NCBI GenBank assembly: GCA_023405565.1
Contig: JAEXXW010000407.1
Coordinates: 1-11,261, forward strand
Reading direction: 5' to 3'
DNA from: Pseudomonadota bacterium
Lineage (GTDB): Bacteria > Pseudomonadota > Alphaproteobacteria > Rhizobiales > Xanthobacteraceae
DNA: 11,261 nt
Made by a program: the position numbers and the translations under genes
The notes under the pieces: generated by a model
Told to the model about the DNA's origin: nothing
What the model saw: the letters and a program-made list of their open reading frames with translations, nothing else
Databases searched by the model: none
Shown here: positions 1-5,804 of the stretch, one piece after another
Layout: each line of letters begins with the position of its first letter
How positions within the stretch are numbered: position 1 is the first letter of the stretch

Positions 1-113
1 ACAATGGGGTTAACAGCGACCAATGCGCGTGATGGCAAAGCCCGTATGCTGTCCCGATCCGGGGCGGTCGGGTCACCGGCTTCCATATCGCGGATGATCT
101 TTTGTGTTGCCAT
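1..113 (-). CDS. Unidentified protein, N-terminal fragment
   Basis: A leftward frame starts with ATG at 113 and stays open for 37 codons to the window edge. The start is supported by a strong Shine-Dalgarno sequence, AGGAGG, five to six bases upstream. The visible protein begins MATQKIIRDMEAGDPTAPDR and ends near LPSRALVAVNPI. It is hydrophilic, and I see no signal peptide or membrane segment in this part. I do not recognise the family, and 37 residues are too few to assign a role. The gene is divergent from the PAS-GGDEF-EAL gene, sharing a 213-bp gap (114-326). That gap contains two copies of GTGCCGGAT exactly 30 bp apart (176-184, 206-214), but I see no convincing -35/-10 pair. The ideal ribosome binding site makes a real gene likely. 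Confidence 0.6.
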   Translation of the reverse strand, partial: MATQKIIRDMEAGDPTAPDRDSIRALPSRALVAVNPI

Positions 114-326
114 GGCCGCCTCCTGCACCAAGCCGGGACATTAACGTCCGGTTTGCCATAAAGGTCGCAATGCTCGTGCCGGATAATGCGCGTCATATGC
201 CCGAAGTGCCGGATCGATACAAAGCGAGGCGGTAACTTTCCCGTTTTTTTAGAGTTGGCCTCCAGATTTATCGCGGCTTGGCTGAGGCGACGGCCTGGTC
301 GGGGACAAAGTTCAAGGGGCTGATGG

Positions 327-2105
327 GTGACCAAGGCGACCAAGACTTCCAGTCCGGTCGAGACAAAGGCTGGCGCCGACACGTCAGATGCCGACGTGTC
401 CGGCGTCATCGCCCCTGCGTCTGCCCTGGATTTTGCAAAGATCCTGACATCGAGCGGCGAAGCCGCTTACGAATGGAGCATCGAAACCGATGCGTTGACC
501 TGGAGCGGCAATGCCGCGGCGTTGCTCGGTCTTCGCGATACGGCGATGATTTCGACCGGGCGTGGTTTTGCGATGTTGCTGGATGCCGGCAACGCCAAAA
601 CGCGCTTCGATGCGGTTATGCAATCGGCCAGACACGATCAGGGCGCCGGTGTGACCTATCAGGTGCAATACGCGATCCGTTCAAAACCCCGCGCATCGAA
701 GCTCTGGATCGAGGATACCGGCCGGTGGTTCGCCGGCAAGAATGGCGAGCCCGAGCGGGCGCATGGTGTCATTCGTGTCATCAACGATCGTCATGAACGC
801 GAACAGCAACTGGCCTATCTCTCCCGTTTCGATCCGCTGACCGGCGAAATCAATCGCTGGCATTTCACGGAGCAACTTGAAAAGACGCTGCAGGAAACCG
901 CGCGGGCCGGTAGCGAATGCGGCTTGCTGCTTGTTGCGATCGATGGTCTCGGCCGTGTGAACGAGGCCTATGGTTATGACATCGCCGACGAAGTGATTGG
1001 CATTGTTGCGCGGCGTCTGCGCAGCAAGATGCGCGGCGACGATTGTCTCGGCCGCTTTTCAGGCAACAAGTTCGGGATCATCCTGCGTGATTGCTCGCCG
1101 GAACAAATCGGCGTCGCCGCAGAACGGCTGCTGGGGCACATCCGCCACGATGTCGTGATGACGTCGGCCGGACCGATCTCGATCACCGGCACGATCGGCG
1201 GCGTCGTCGCGCCGCGCCATGCCAGCGACGTGCATGATGTGCTGGCCCGTGCCCAAGAGGCGCTCGATCTGGCCAAAGAGAAAAAGCCTGGATCTTTCCT
1301 GATCTATCAGCCGAATGTCGAACGCGAGGCGATGCGCCGCGGAAATATCCTTGCGACGGACCGGATCGTCACGGCGCTCAACCAGAGACGGATCATGCTG
1401 GCCTATGAGCCGGTGGTCGATGCGCAGACACACAAGACCGTGTTCTATGAATGCCTGCTCCGGATTCACGACGCCGACGGCGCGATGATTGCTGCGGGCG
1501 ACATCATGCCGGTTGCCGAACGGCTCGGGCTCGTCCGTCTGCTCGATCAGCGTGTGCTTGAACTTGTCATCGCGGAACTCGCCGTACATCCGACGCTGCG
1601 TGCAAGTGTGAATGTCTCGGCCTCCTCGACGCTCGATCCTGACTGGTGGGCGCGGCTTGAGGCGCTGCTCCGCATGCACAACACGGTTGCGGAGCGGCTG
1701 ATCGTTGAGATCACCGAAACGACGGCCATTCATAACATCGACAATGCAAGCGGGTTTGTGAGACGGGTCAAGAATCTCGGTGCGCGGATCGCCATTGACG
1801 ATTTCGGCGCCGGCTTCACCTCGTTCCGTAATCTGCGCAAGCTCGGCGTCGATATGATCAAGATCGACGGTTTGTTCGTGCAGAATCTCGTCCGCTCGTC
1901 GGATGACCGGACATTCGTGCGCACCATGATCGAACTCGCGCGCGGACTGAAGCTCAAGAGCGTGGCCGAGTGGGTGCCGGACAAGCAGACCGCTGCGATG
2001 CTGGCGGCCTGGGGCTGCGATTATCTGCAGGGCGGATATGTCGGGCACGCGACGGTCGAGCGACCTTCGATCGCACCGCGCGAGAAGCGCGCCGCCAAGC
2101 TCTGA
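327..2105 (+). CDS. PAS-GGDEF-EAL protein, probable c-di-GMP phosphodiesterase
   Basis: This 592-residue soluble protein has an N-terminal PAS-like sensor region (about 45-155), a GGDEF domain (about 165-328) and an EAL domain (about 340-575). The GGDEF signature is degenerate: the motif reads SGNKF at 245-249, so cyclase activity is unlikely. The EAL domain keeps the residues expected for c-di-GMP hydrolysis: E375 (in ECLLR for EALLR), N429 (VNVS), E461/E464 (EITE), D491-D492 (DDFG), K512 (IKID), E548 (VAEW) and Q568 (LQGG). I therefore infer a c-di-GMP phosphodiesterase whose GGDEF part may be regulatory. No membrane helices or signal peptide are visible, so it should be cytoplasmic. The start is GTG: an in-frame TGA lies at 321-323, and AAGGGG at 314-319 is a well-spaced ribosome binding site. 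It converges on phaR with a 25-bp gap. The PAS ligand is unknown. Confidence 0.9.
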   Translation: MTKATKTSSPVETKAGADTSDADVSGVIAPASALDFAKILTSSGEAAYEWSIETDALTWSGNAAALLGLRDTAMISTGRGFAMLLDAGNAKTRFDAVMQSARHDQGAGVTYQVQYAIRSKPRASKLWIEDTGRWFAGKNGEPERAHGVIRVINDRHEREQQLAYLSRFDPLTGEINRWHFTEQLEKTLQETARAGSECGLLLVAIDGLGRVNEAYGYDIADEVIGIVARRLRSKMRGDDCLGRFSGNKFGIILRDCSPEQIGVAAERLLGHIRHDVVMTSAGPISITGTIGGVVAPRHASDVHDVLARAQEALDLAKEKKPGSFLIYQPNVEREAMRRGNILATDRIVTALNQRRIMLAYEPVVDAQTHKTVFYECLLRIHDADGAMIAAGDIMPVAERLGLVRLLDQRVLELVIAELAVHPTLRASVNVSASSTLDPDWWARLEALLRMHNTVAERLIVEITETTAIHNIDNASGFVRRVKNLGARIAIDDFGAGFTSFRNLRKLGVDMIKIDGLFVQNLVRSSDDRTFVRTMIELARGLKLKSVAEWVPDKQTAAMLAAWGCDYLQGGYVGHATVERPSIAPREKRAAKL

Positions 2106-2112
2106 TGGGCGA

Positions 2113-2130
2113 CGCTTCCGTTTCGGAGCG
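2113..2130. terminator. Short hairpin between convergent genes
   Basis: The 25-bp gap between the EAL gene and phaR holds a compact hairpin: CGCT, a bulged T, CCG, loop TTT, then CGGAGCG. It sits directly against the phaR stop codon. It could end transcription from both sides, but neither side has a clear T run, so it is only terminator-like. Confidence 0.35.
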
Positions 2131-2727
2131 CTAGTCCTTGTCGCTGATCTTGTCGATCTTGCGCTGCATCTCCTCGATCTGACGCTTGAGGGCGTCAATA
2201 TCGTCCGAGGACGATGCGGGCTTGCCGGGTTCGTTCGACGGACCAGGCGATGGCTCCTTGGTCGCTGGCCGGGCAAATGGCGTGAACATCGAGAATGTCT
2301 TTTGAAACATCTCCATGTTCCGGCGCACCTGCTCTTCCATCGGTCCGAAGGACGGCACGTTCACGCCAAAGGCCTGCGCCATCTGCTGGCGCATCTTTTC
2401 CTGTTCGCGCGTGAAGGATTCCAGCGACACTTCGAGATAGCGCGGCACCATCATCTGCATCGAATCGCCGTAGAAGCGAATGAGCTGACGCAGGAAATTG
2501 ATCGGCAGAAGATTCTGCCCTTCCTTGTTTTCCTGCTCGAAGATGATCTGGGCCAGAACGGAGCGGGTAATGTCCTCACCGCTCTTGGCATCGTAGACGA
2601 CGAAATTCTCGCCGGCTTTCACCATTGTCGCCAGGTCTTCCAGCGTTACATACGTGCTGGTCCCGGTATTGTAGAGGCGCCGGTTGGCGTATTTCTTGAT
2701 CGTGATCGGTTCGTCGGATTTTGCCAT
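2131..2727 (-). CDS. phaR: Polyhydroxyalkanoate synthesis repressor PhaR
   Basis: PhaR is a DNA-binding repressor that also binds PHA granules. It represses phasin and other pha genes until polymer is present to titrate it. The 198-residue protein has the family's N-terminal DNA-binding domain (about 8-68, including IKKYANRRLYNT and DLATMVKAGENFVVYDAKSGE in two parts). A PHB-accumulation regulatory segment follows (about 72-115: LLPINFLRQLIRFYG, then SLESFTREQEKMRQ). A Pro/Ser-rich linker leads to a short C-terminal coiled coil (about 176-196). The frame is open 50 codons further upstream, but the ATG at 2727 matches the usual family N-terminus (MAKSDEPITIKKYANRRLYN), and the extension has no family character. 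The ribosome binding site here is weak. The gene is divergent from phaA, with a 185-bp shared regulatory gap, as expected for a local pha regulator. Confidence 0.95.
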   Translation of the reverse strand: MAKSDEPITIKKYANRRLYNTGTSTYVTLEDLATMVKAGENFVVYDAKSGEDITRSVLAQIIFEQENKEGQNLLPINFLRQLIRFYGDSMQMMVPRYLEVSLESFTREQEKMRQQMAQAFGVNVPSFGPMEEQVRRNMEMFQKTFSMFTPFARPATKEPSPGPSNEPGKPASSSDDIDALKRQIEEMQRKIDKISDKD

Positions 2728-2832
2728 GACACCGCTTGATTGGCGCGCCGCTGAACACCCGGAAGAGTGGGCCGATGGACTCAAAATAGGCGTTTTCTTC
2801 GGCGCGGGCCATAGTTTTGTGCGGGCCGTGCC

Positions 2833-2866
2833 TTGCGGGATTGCATGGCCGATGGTTTTGCGGGAT
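2833..2866. promoter_or_regulatory. Direct repeat in phaR-phaA divergent promoter region
   Basis: The 185-bp gap between phaR and phaA contains TTGCGGGAT twice, at 2833-2841 and 2858-2866, exactly 25 bp apart. The first copy runs straight into TTGCATGG. PhaR proteins studied in other alphaproteobacteria bind TGC/GCA-rich sites, so this could be a PhaR operator, but no exact consensus is matched. No clear -35/-10 pair is visible. Confidence 0.25.
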
Positions 2867-2912
2867 GACCCCGCCATGCTATGCGGTCGCCAACGGACAA
2901 GGGAGCACAGTC

Positions 2913-4091
2913 ATGCAGGATGATATCGTCATCGTCGGAGCCGCGCGTACGCCGGTCGGTGCGTTTAACGGCGCGTTCGCAAACCTTCCCGCTCACGAAC
3001 TTGGCAAGGCTGCCATCGTGGCCGCACTTCAGCGCTCCGGCGTCGAGGCGCCGCAGGTGTCCGAAGTCATCATGGGACAGATCCTGACCGCCGGACAAGG
3101 GCAGAATCCGGCCCGTCAGGCCTCGATTGCCGCCGGCATCCCGGTGGAAAGTCCCGCTTGGGGCGTGAACCAGCTTTGCGGTTCTGGGCTGCGCGCCGTC
3201 GCGCTCGGTTATCAGGCGATCCTGAACGGCGATTCGGAGGTTGTGGTCGCCGGAGGCCAGGAATCGATGAGCATGGCGCCGCATTGCGCACATCTGCGCA
3301 ATGGCGTGAAGATGGGCGATTTTCAGATGGTCGACACCATGATCAAGGACGGCCTCTGGGATGCCTTCAACGGCTATCACATGGGAACGACGGCCGAGAA
3401 CGTTGCCAAGCAGTGGCAGATCACCCGGCAGCAGCAGGACGAATTCGCCGTATCCTCGCAGAACAAGGCCGAGGCGGCGATGAAGGCCGGCAAGTTCAAG
3501 GATGAGATCGCGCCGGTCACGGTGAAGTCGCGCAAGGGCGATATCGTCGTCGATACCGACGAGTATCCAAAGTCGGGTGTTACCCTTGAGTCCATTGCCA
3601 AGCTGCGCCCAGCCTTCGACAAGGAAGGCTCCGTCACAGCCGCGAATGCGTCGGGCATCAACGACGGTGCCGCCGCCGTGGTGCTGATGCGGGCTTCGCA
3701 GGCGCAGAAGGAAGGCCGGCCGATCCTCGCCCGCATTGCTTCCTGGGCGCATGCCGGCGTGGACCCGGCCATCATGGGCACCGGGCCGATCCCGGCCTCG
3801 CGCGCCGCGCTCAAGAAAGCGGGCTGGAAGATCGAGGATCTCGATCTGATTGAGGCCAATGAGGCCTTTGCGGCGCAGGCCTGTGCGGTGAACAAGGATC
3901 TCGGCTGGGACACCGGCAAGGTCAACGTCAATGGCGGCGCCATCGCCATCGGCCACCCCATCGGCGCCTCCGGCGCCCGCGTGCTGACCACGCTTCTCTA
4001 TGAGATGGAAAAGCGCAAGGCCAAGAAGGGCCTCGCCACGCTTTGCATCGGCGGTGGCATGGGCATTGCTATGTGTCTCGAGCGCGCGTAA
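2913..4091 (+). CDS. phaA: Acetyl-CoA C-acetyltransferase (biosynthetic beta-ketothiolase)
   Basis: PhaA condenses two acetyl-CoA into acetoacetyl-CoA, the first step of polyhydroxybutyrate synthesis, in the cytoplasm. The 392-residue protein has the normal family length. The nucleophilic cysteine is C89 in NQLCGSGLRAV. The thiolase signature GGQESMSMAPH spans about 114-124. NEAF is at 316-319, the active-site histidine is H348 in GHPIGASG, and the second catalytic cysteine is C378 in CIGGGMG. The ATG at 2913 gives the usual N-terminus (MQDDIVIVGAARTPVGAF), with GGGAG about seven bases upstream; the open frame upstream to 2817 is not family-like. Downstream are a 271-bp repeat-containing gap and phaB in the same direction, so co-transcription is plausible but not proven. 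The TAA stop lies inside the first unit of a 40-bp tandem repeat. Confidence 0.96.
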   Translation: MQDDIVIVGAARTPVGAFNGAFANLPAHELGKAAIVAALQRSGVEAPQVSEVIMGQILTAGQGQNPARQASIAAGIPVESPAWGVNQLCGSGLRAVALGYQAILNGDSEVVVAGGQESMSMAPHCAHLRNGVKMGDFQMVDTMIKDGLWDAFNGYHMGTTAENVAKQWQITRQQQDEFAVSSQNKAEAAMKAGKFKDEIAPVTVKSRKGDIVVDTDEYPKSGVTLESIAKLRPAFDKEGSVTAANASGINDGAAAVVLMRASQAQKEGRPILARIASWAHAGVDPAIMGTGPIPASRAALKKAGWKIEDLDLIEANEAFAAQACAVNKDLGWDTGKVNVNGGAIAIGHPIGASGARVLTTLLYEMEKRKAKKGLATLCIGGGMGIAMCLERA

Positions 4092-4177
4092 GCGCGCGCG
4101 AGACCAACAACGGGGCTTCGAGCGCGCGTAAGCGCGCGAGAGATCAATAAAGGAATCGCGAGCGCGCATAAGCGCTC
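4079..4177. repeat. 40-bp-period tandem hairpin repeat overlapping the phaA stop codon
   Basis: Three copies start at 4079, 4119 and 4159, an exact 40-bp period. Units 1 and 2 begin with the same 20 bases (CGAGCGCGCGTAAGCGCGCG) and have similar tails (GAGACCAACAACGG, then GAGATCAATAAAGG). Unit 3 is degenerate and shortened (CGAGCGCGCATAAGCGCTC). Each core folds: GCGCGC-GTAA-GCGCGC in units 1 and 2, and GAGCGC/GCGCTC in unit 3. In unit 1 the stem is lengthened by TCTCG (4076-4080) pairing with CGAGA (4099-4103). The phaA stop codon forms part of the GTAA loop of unit 1. The copies probably arose by duplication of the phaA 3' end. They could act as transcript-end or mRNA-stability hairpins; no T run follows. 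Confidence 0.85.
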
Positions 4178-4251
4178 AGGGTCTTATGTAACGATACGCG
4201 AATGCGCGTGGAGTGTTTGGTCGCATGGCATCTCGCCGCGTTCAAACGCCA

Positions 4252-4263
4252 CACTGCAGTGCA
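4252..4263. promoter_or_regulatory. Candidate operator-like palindrome upstream of phaB
   Basis: CACTGCAGTG (4252-4261) is a perfect 10-bp palindrome that runs into GCAAAATTG, about 110 bp upstream of the phaB start. The TGC/GCA content resembles the kind of site bound by PhaR in other alphaproteobacteria. This is an inference from one short motif. Confidence 0.2.
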
Positions 4264-4278
4264 AAATTGATCTCGCTC

Positions 4279-4302
4279 ATGGCCGGGGCTTGCTCCGGCC
4301 AT
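4279..4302. repeat. REP-like palindromic hairpin upstream of phaB
   Basis: ATGGCCGG at 4279-4286 pairs perfectly with CCGGCCAT at 4295-4302, and a further G-T and G-C pair leave a CTTG loop. This hairpin type (GGCCGG...CCGGCC around CTTG) is, from memory, a common dispersed palindrome in Bradyrhizobium-like genomes. No T run follows, so I call it a repeat hairpin, not a terminator. It lies in the possible phaB leader, 67 bp before the start codon. Confidence 0.6.
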
Positions 4303-4368
4303 TAACGTGTCTAGTCTTCCGCATCCGGCTGCATTCAGCTCCGGGCCAAACAAGTCGAGGGGATGGAA

Positions 4369-5094
4369 ATGTCGCGGGTAGCGTTGGTCACAGGTGGCAC
4401 ACGCGGAATCGGCGAGGCGATCTGCAAGGCCTTGAAGGCGGAGGGCTACAAGGTTGCTGCCAGCTATGCCGGCAATGATGAAGCCGCGCAGAAATTCAAG
4501 GCCGAAACCGGCATTCCTGTTTTCAAATGGGATGTGTCGAATTTCGAGGCCTGCAGCGCCGGCATCAAACAGGTCGAAACCGAGCTCGGCCCGGTGGACA
4601 TCCTGGTCAACAATGCCGGCATCACCAAGGATACAATGTTCCACCGCATGACACCCGAGCAGTGGAATGCGGTGATTGGCACCAATCTTGGTTCGCTGTT
4701 CAACATGACCCGGAATGTGATCGACGGCATGCGTGCGCGCAAATTCGGCCGCATCATCAATATCTCGTCGATCAACGGCCAGAAGGGTCAGATGGGGCAG
4801 GTGAACTATTCCGCCGCCAAGGCTGGCGAGATTGGTTTCACCAAGGCTCTCGCACAGGAAGGCGCGCGCAGCGGCATCACCGTCAATGCGATCTGCCCCG
4901 GCTATATCGGCACGGAAATGGTGAAGGCCGTGCCGCAGGAGGTGCTGGAGAAAAACATCCTGCCGCATATCCCGCTGGGCCGGCTTGGCGAACCGGAGGA
5001 AATCGCGCGCTGCGTCGTGTTCCTCGCCGCCGATCAATCCGGCTTCATTACCGGCTCGACGCTCACCGCCAATGGCGGCCAGTATATGGCGTGA
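4369..5094 (+). CDS. phaB: Acetoacetyl-CoA reductase
   Basis: PhaB reduces acetoacetyl-CoA to (R)-3-hydroxybutyryl-CoA with NADPH, supplying monomer for PHB synthase. The 241-residue protein is a classical short-chain dehydrogenase: cofactor loop TGGTRGIG (8-15), NNAG (81-84), catalytic S134 (NISSINGQKGQ), Y147 and K151 (YSAAK), and PGYIGTEM after the active site. NGQKGQMGQVNYS is typical of PhaB and separates it from FabG-type reductases. Two in-frame ATGs compete, at 4363 and 4369. GAGGGG at 4357-4362 abuts the first with no spacing but lies six bases before the second, and the second gives the usual MSRVALVTGG start, so I chose 4369. A synthase gene is not in the window. The gene is followed after seven bases by a palindromic element that may end the transcript. 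Confidence 0.95.
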   Translation: MSRVALVTGGTRGIGEAICKALKAEGYKVAASYAGNDEAAQKFKAETGIPVFKWDVSNFEACSAGIKQVETELGPVDILVNNAGITKDTMFHRMTPEQWNAVIGTNLGSLFNMTRNVIDGMRARKFGRIINISSINGQKGQMGQVNYSAAKAGEIGFTKALAQEGARSGITVNAICPGYIGTEMVKAVPQEVLEKNILPHIPLGRLGEPEEIARCVVFLAADQSGFITGSTLTANGGQYMA

Positions 5095-5101
5095 GGCCTT
5101 G

Positions 5102-5215
5102 GTCATTCCGGGGCGCGTGTGAAACACGCGAGCCCGGAATCCAGTCTAGCCCATTGATGCCGCTTGTCGGTTCTGGATTCCGGGTTCGCGAACTTTGTTC
5201 GCGCCCCGGAATGAC
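5102..5215. repeat. Cloverleaf-like palindromic element A, downstream of phaB
   Basis: The 114-bp element has 16-bp perfect terminal inverted repeats: GTCATTCCGGGGCGCG (5102-5117) and its complement (5200-5215). Inside, CCCGGAATCCAG (5133-5144) pairs with CTGGATTCCGGG (5173-5184). Two side hairpins sit at the junctions: CGCGTGT-GAA-ACACGCG (5114-5130) and CGCGAAC-TTT-GTTCGCG (5187-5203). The fold is an outer stem, two side arms and a long central arm. The element nearly fills the 125-bp gap between the convergent phaB and cupin genes, ending four bases from the cupin stop. It resembles short palindromic repeats common in Bradyrhizobium-like genomes (memory, not checked). It may work as a bidirectional terminator. 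Confidence 0.85.
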
Positions 5216-5219
5216 GCGC

Positions 5220-5654
5220 CTAAAGTTCGTGCGGCGACCAGTCCTTCGGCGCCAGTTCGAAGCCTGAAAACTCAAAGCCCGGCGCGACGGTGCAGCCGAC
5301 CAGCGTCCACTCGCCGAGCGTTTCGGCGGCCTGCCATGCGTGCGTCGGCACGATGCCCTGCGGACGTTGACCTGTTGCAAGATCGGGCCCCAGCACCATC
5401 GTTGTGCGTTGGCCGTTGTCGGCAATGTCCAGCTTCAGCGGCGCGCCGGCATGCCAATGCCACGTCTCCACCGCATCCACTTTATGCCAGTGCGAGCGCT
5501 CCCCGCGCGCCAGCAGGAAATAGATCGCCGTCGATGCCGCGCGCGTGCCGTCGATGGTGCGCGTGTCACGGAACGTTTCGCGATAATGCCCGCCTTCCGG
5601 ATGCGGTTGCAGTTCGAGAAGGCGGATGATGTCGGCGGCGGTGAGGTGGGACAT
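5220..5654 (-). CDS. DUF985-family cupin protein
   Basis: This 144-residue protein matches the Cupin_5/DUF985 family in length and motifs. HPEGGHYRETFR lies near the N-terminus (about 18-29). GERSHWHKVDAVETWHWHAG (about 56-75) carries the histidines and glutamate expected for a cupin metal or ligand site. LGPDLATGQRPQGIVP and a closing PGFEFSGFELA follow. These proteins are small beta-barrels; some bind sugars or sugar nucleotides in structures, but no general reaction is established, so I give no function. An upstream in-frame ATG (5696) would add 14 residues, but it lies inside a palindromic element. The ATG at 5654 gives the family-like MSHLTAADIIRLLELQPHPE with GGAG upstream, although at longer than ideal spacing. 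The gene follows gloB in the same direction across a 150-bp gap filled mostly by the second palindromic element, which would lie in its leader. Confidence 0.88.
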   Translation of the reverse strand: MSHLTAADIIRLLELQPHPEGGHYRETFRDTRTIDGTRAASTAIYFLLARGERSHWHKVDAVETWHWHAGAPLKLDIADNGQRTTMVLGPDLATGQRPQGIVPTHAWQAAETLGEWTLVGCTVAPGFEFSGFELAPKDWSPHEL

Positions 5655-5669
5655 TGGCTTCAGCTCCGC

Positions 5670-5791
5670 CCTCATCCCGAGGAGACGCGCACGCAAGTCG
5701 GCAACACCGACTTGTGCGCGCGGCGTCTCGAAGGAGAAGGGCGGCCTCGTCCTTCGAGACGCGCAGCAATGCTGCGCTCCTCAGGATGAGG
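5670..5791. repeat. Cloverleaf-like palindromic element B, between gloB and the cupin gene
   Basis: This 122-bp element has the same plan as the one at 5102-5215. The outer arms CCTCATCCCGAGGAG (5670-5684) and CTCCTCAGGATGAGG (5777-5791) pair at 14 of 15 positions. The central arms GCGTCTCGAAGGA (5723-5735) and TCCTTCGAGACGC (5750-5762) pair perfectly. Side hairpins are CAAGTCGG-CAACA-CCGACTTG (5694-5714, extendable to 5687-5719) and CGCAGC-AAT-GCTGCG (5762-5776). It starts 15 bases upstream of the cupin start codon and ends 13 bases from the gloB stop. Similar TCATCCTGAGGAG palindromes are, from memory, frequent in Rhizobiales intergenic regions. Confidence 0.85.
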
Positions 5792-5804
5792 CCGGTTTTA
5801 GATC

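Noticed and set aside
153..187. Promoter TTGCCA ... GATAAT in the first gap
   Set aside because: The spacing of 23 bases is too long for a standard sigma-70 promoter.
1059..2276. Long leftward open frame of about 405 codons opposite the EAL gene
   Set aside because: It is antisense to a clear PAS-GGDEF-EAL protein and runs into the end of phaR. Its composition (Arg, His and Pro rich) is typical of a shadow frame in GC-rich DNA.
2781..4169. Long leftward open frame of about 462 codons opposite phaA
   Set aside because: It lies almost wholly antisense to the thiolase, whose catalytic motifs are intact, and has no recognisable domain or plausible ribosome binding site.
4079..4177. CRISPR array
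   Set aside because: The 40-bp period has no alternating unique spacers; the whole unit is repeated and only three degenerate copies exist.
4144..5127. Leftward open frame of about 327 codons opposite phaB
   Set aside because: It is antisense to phaB and runs into the intergenic palindromes; there is no family resemblance.
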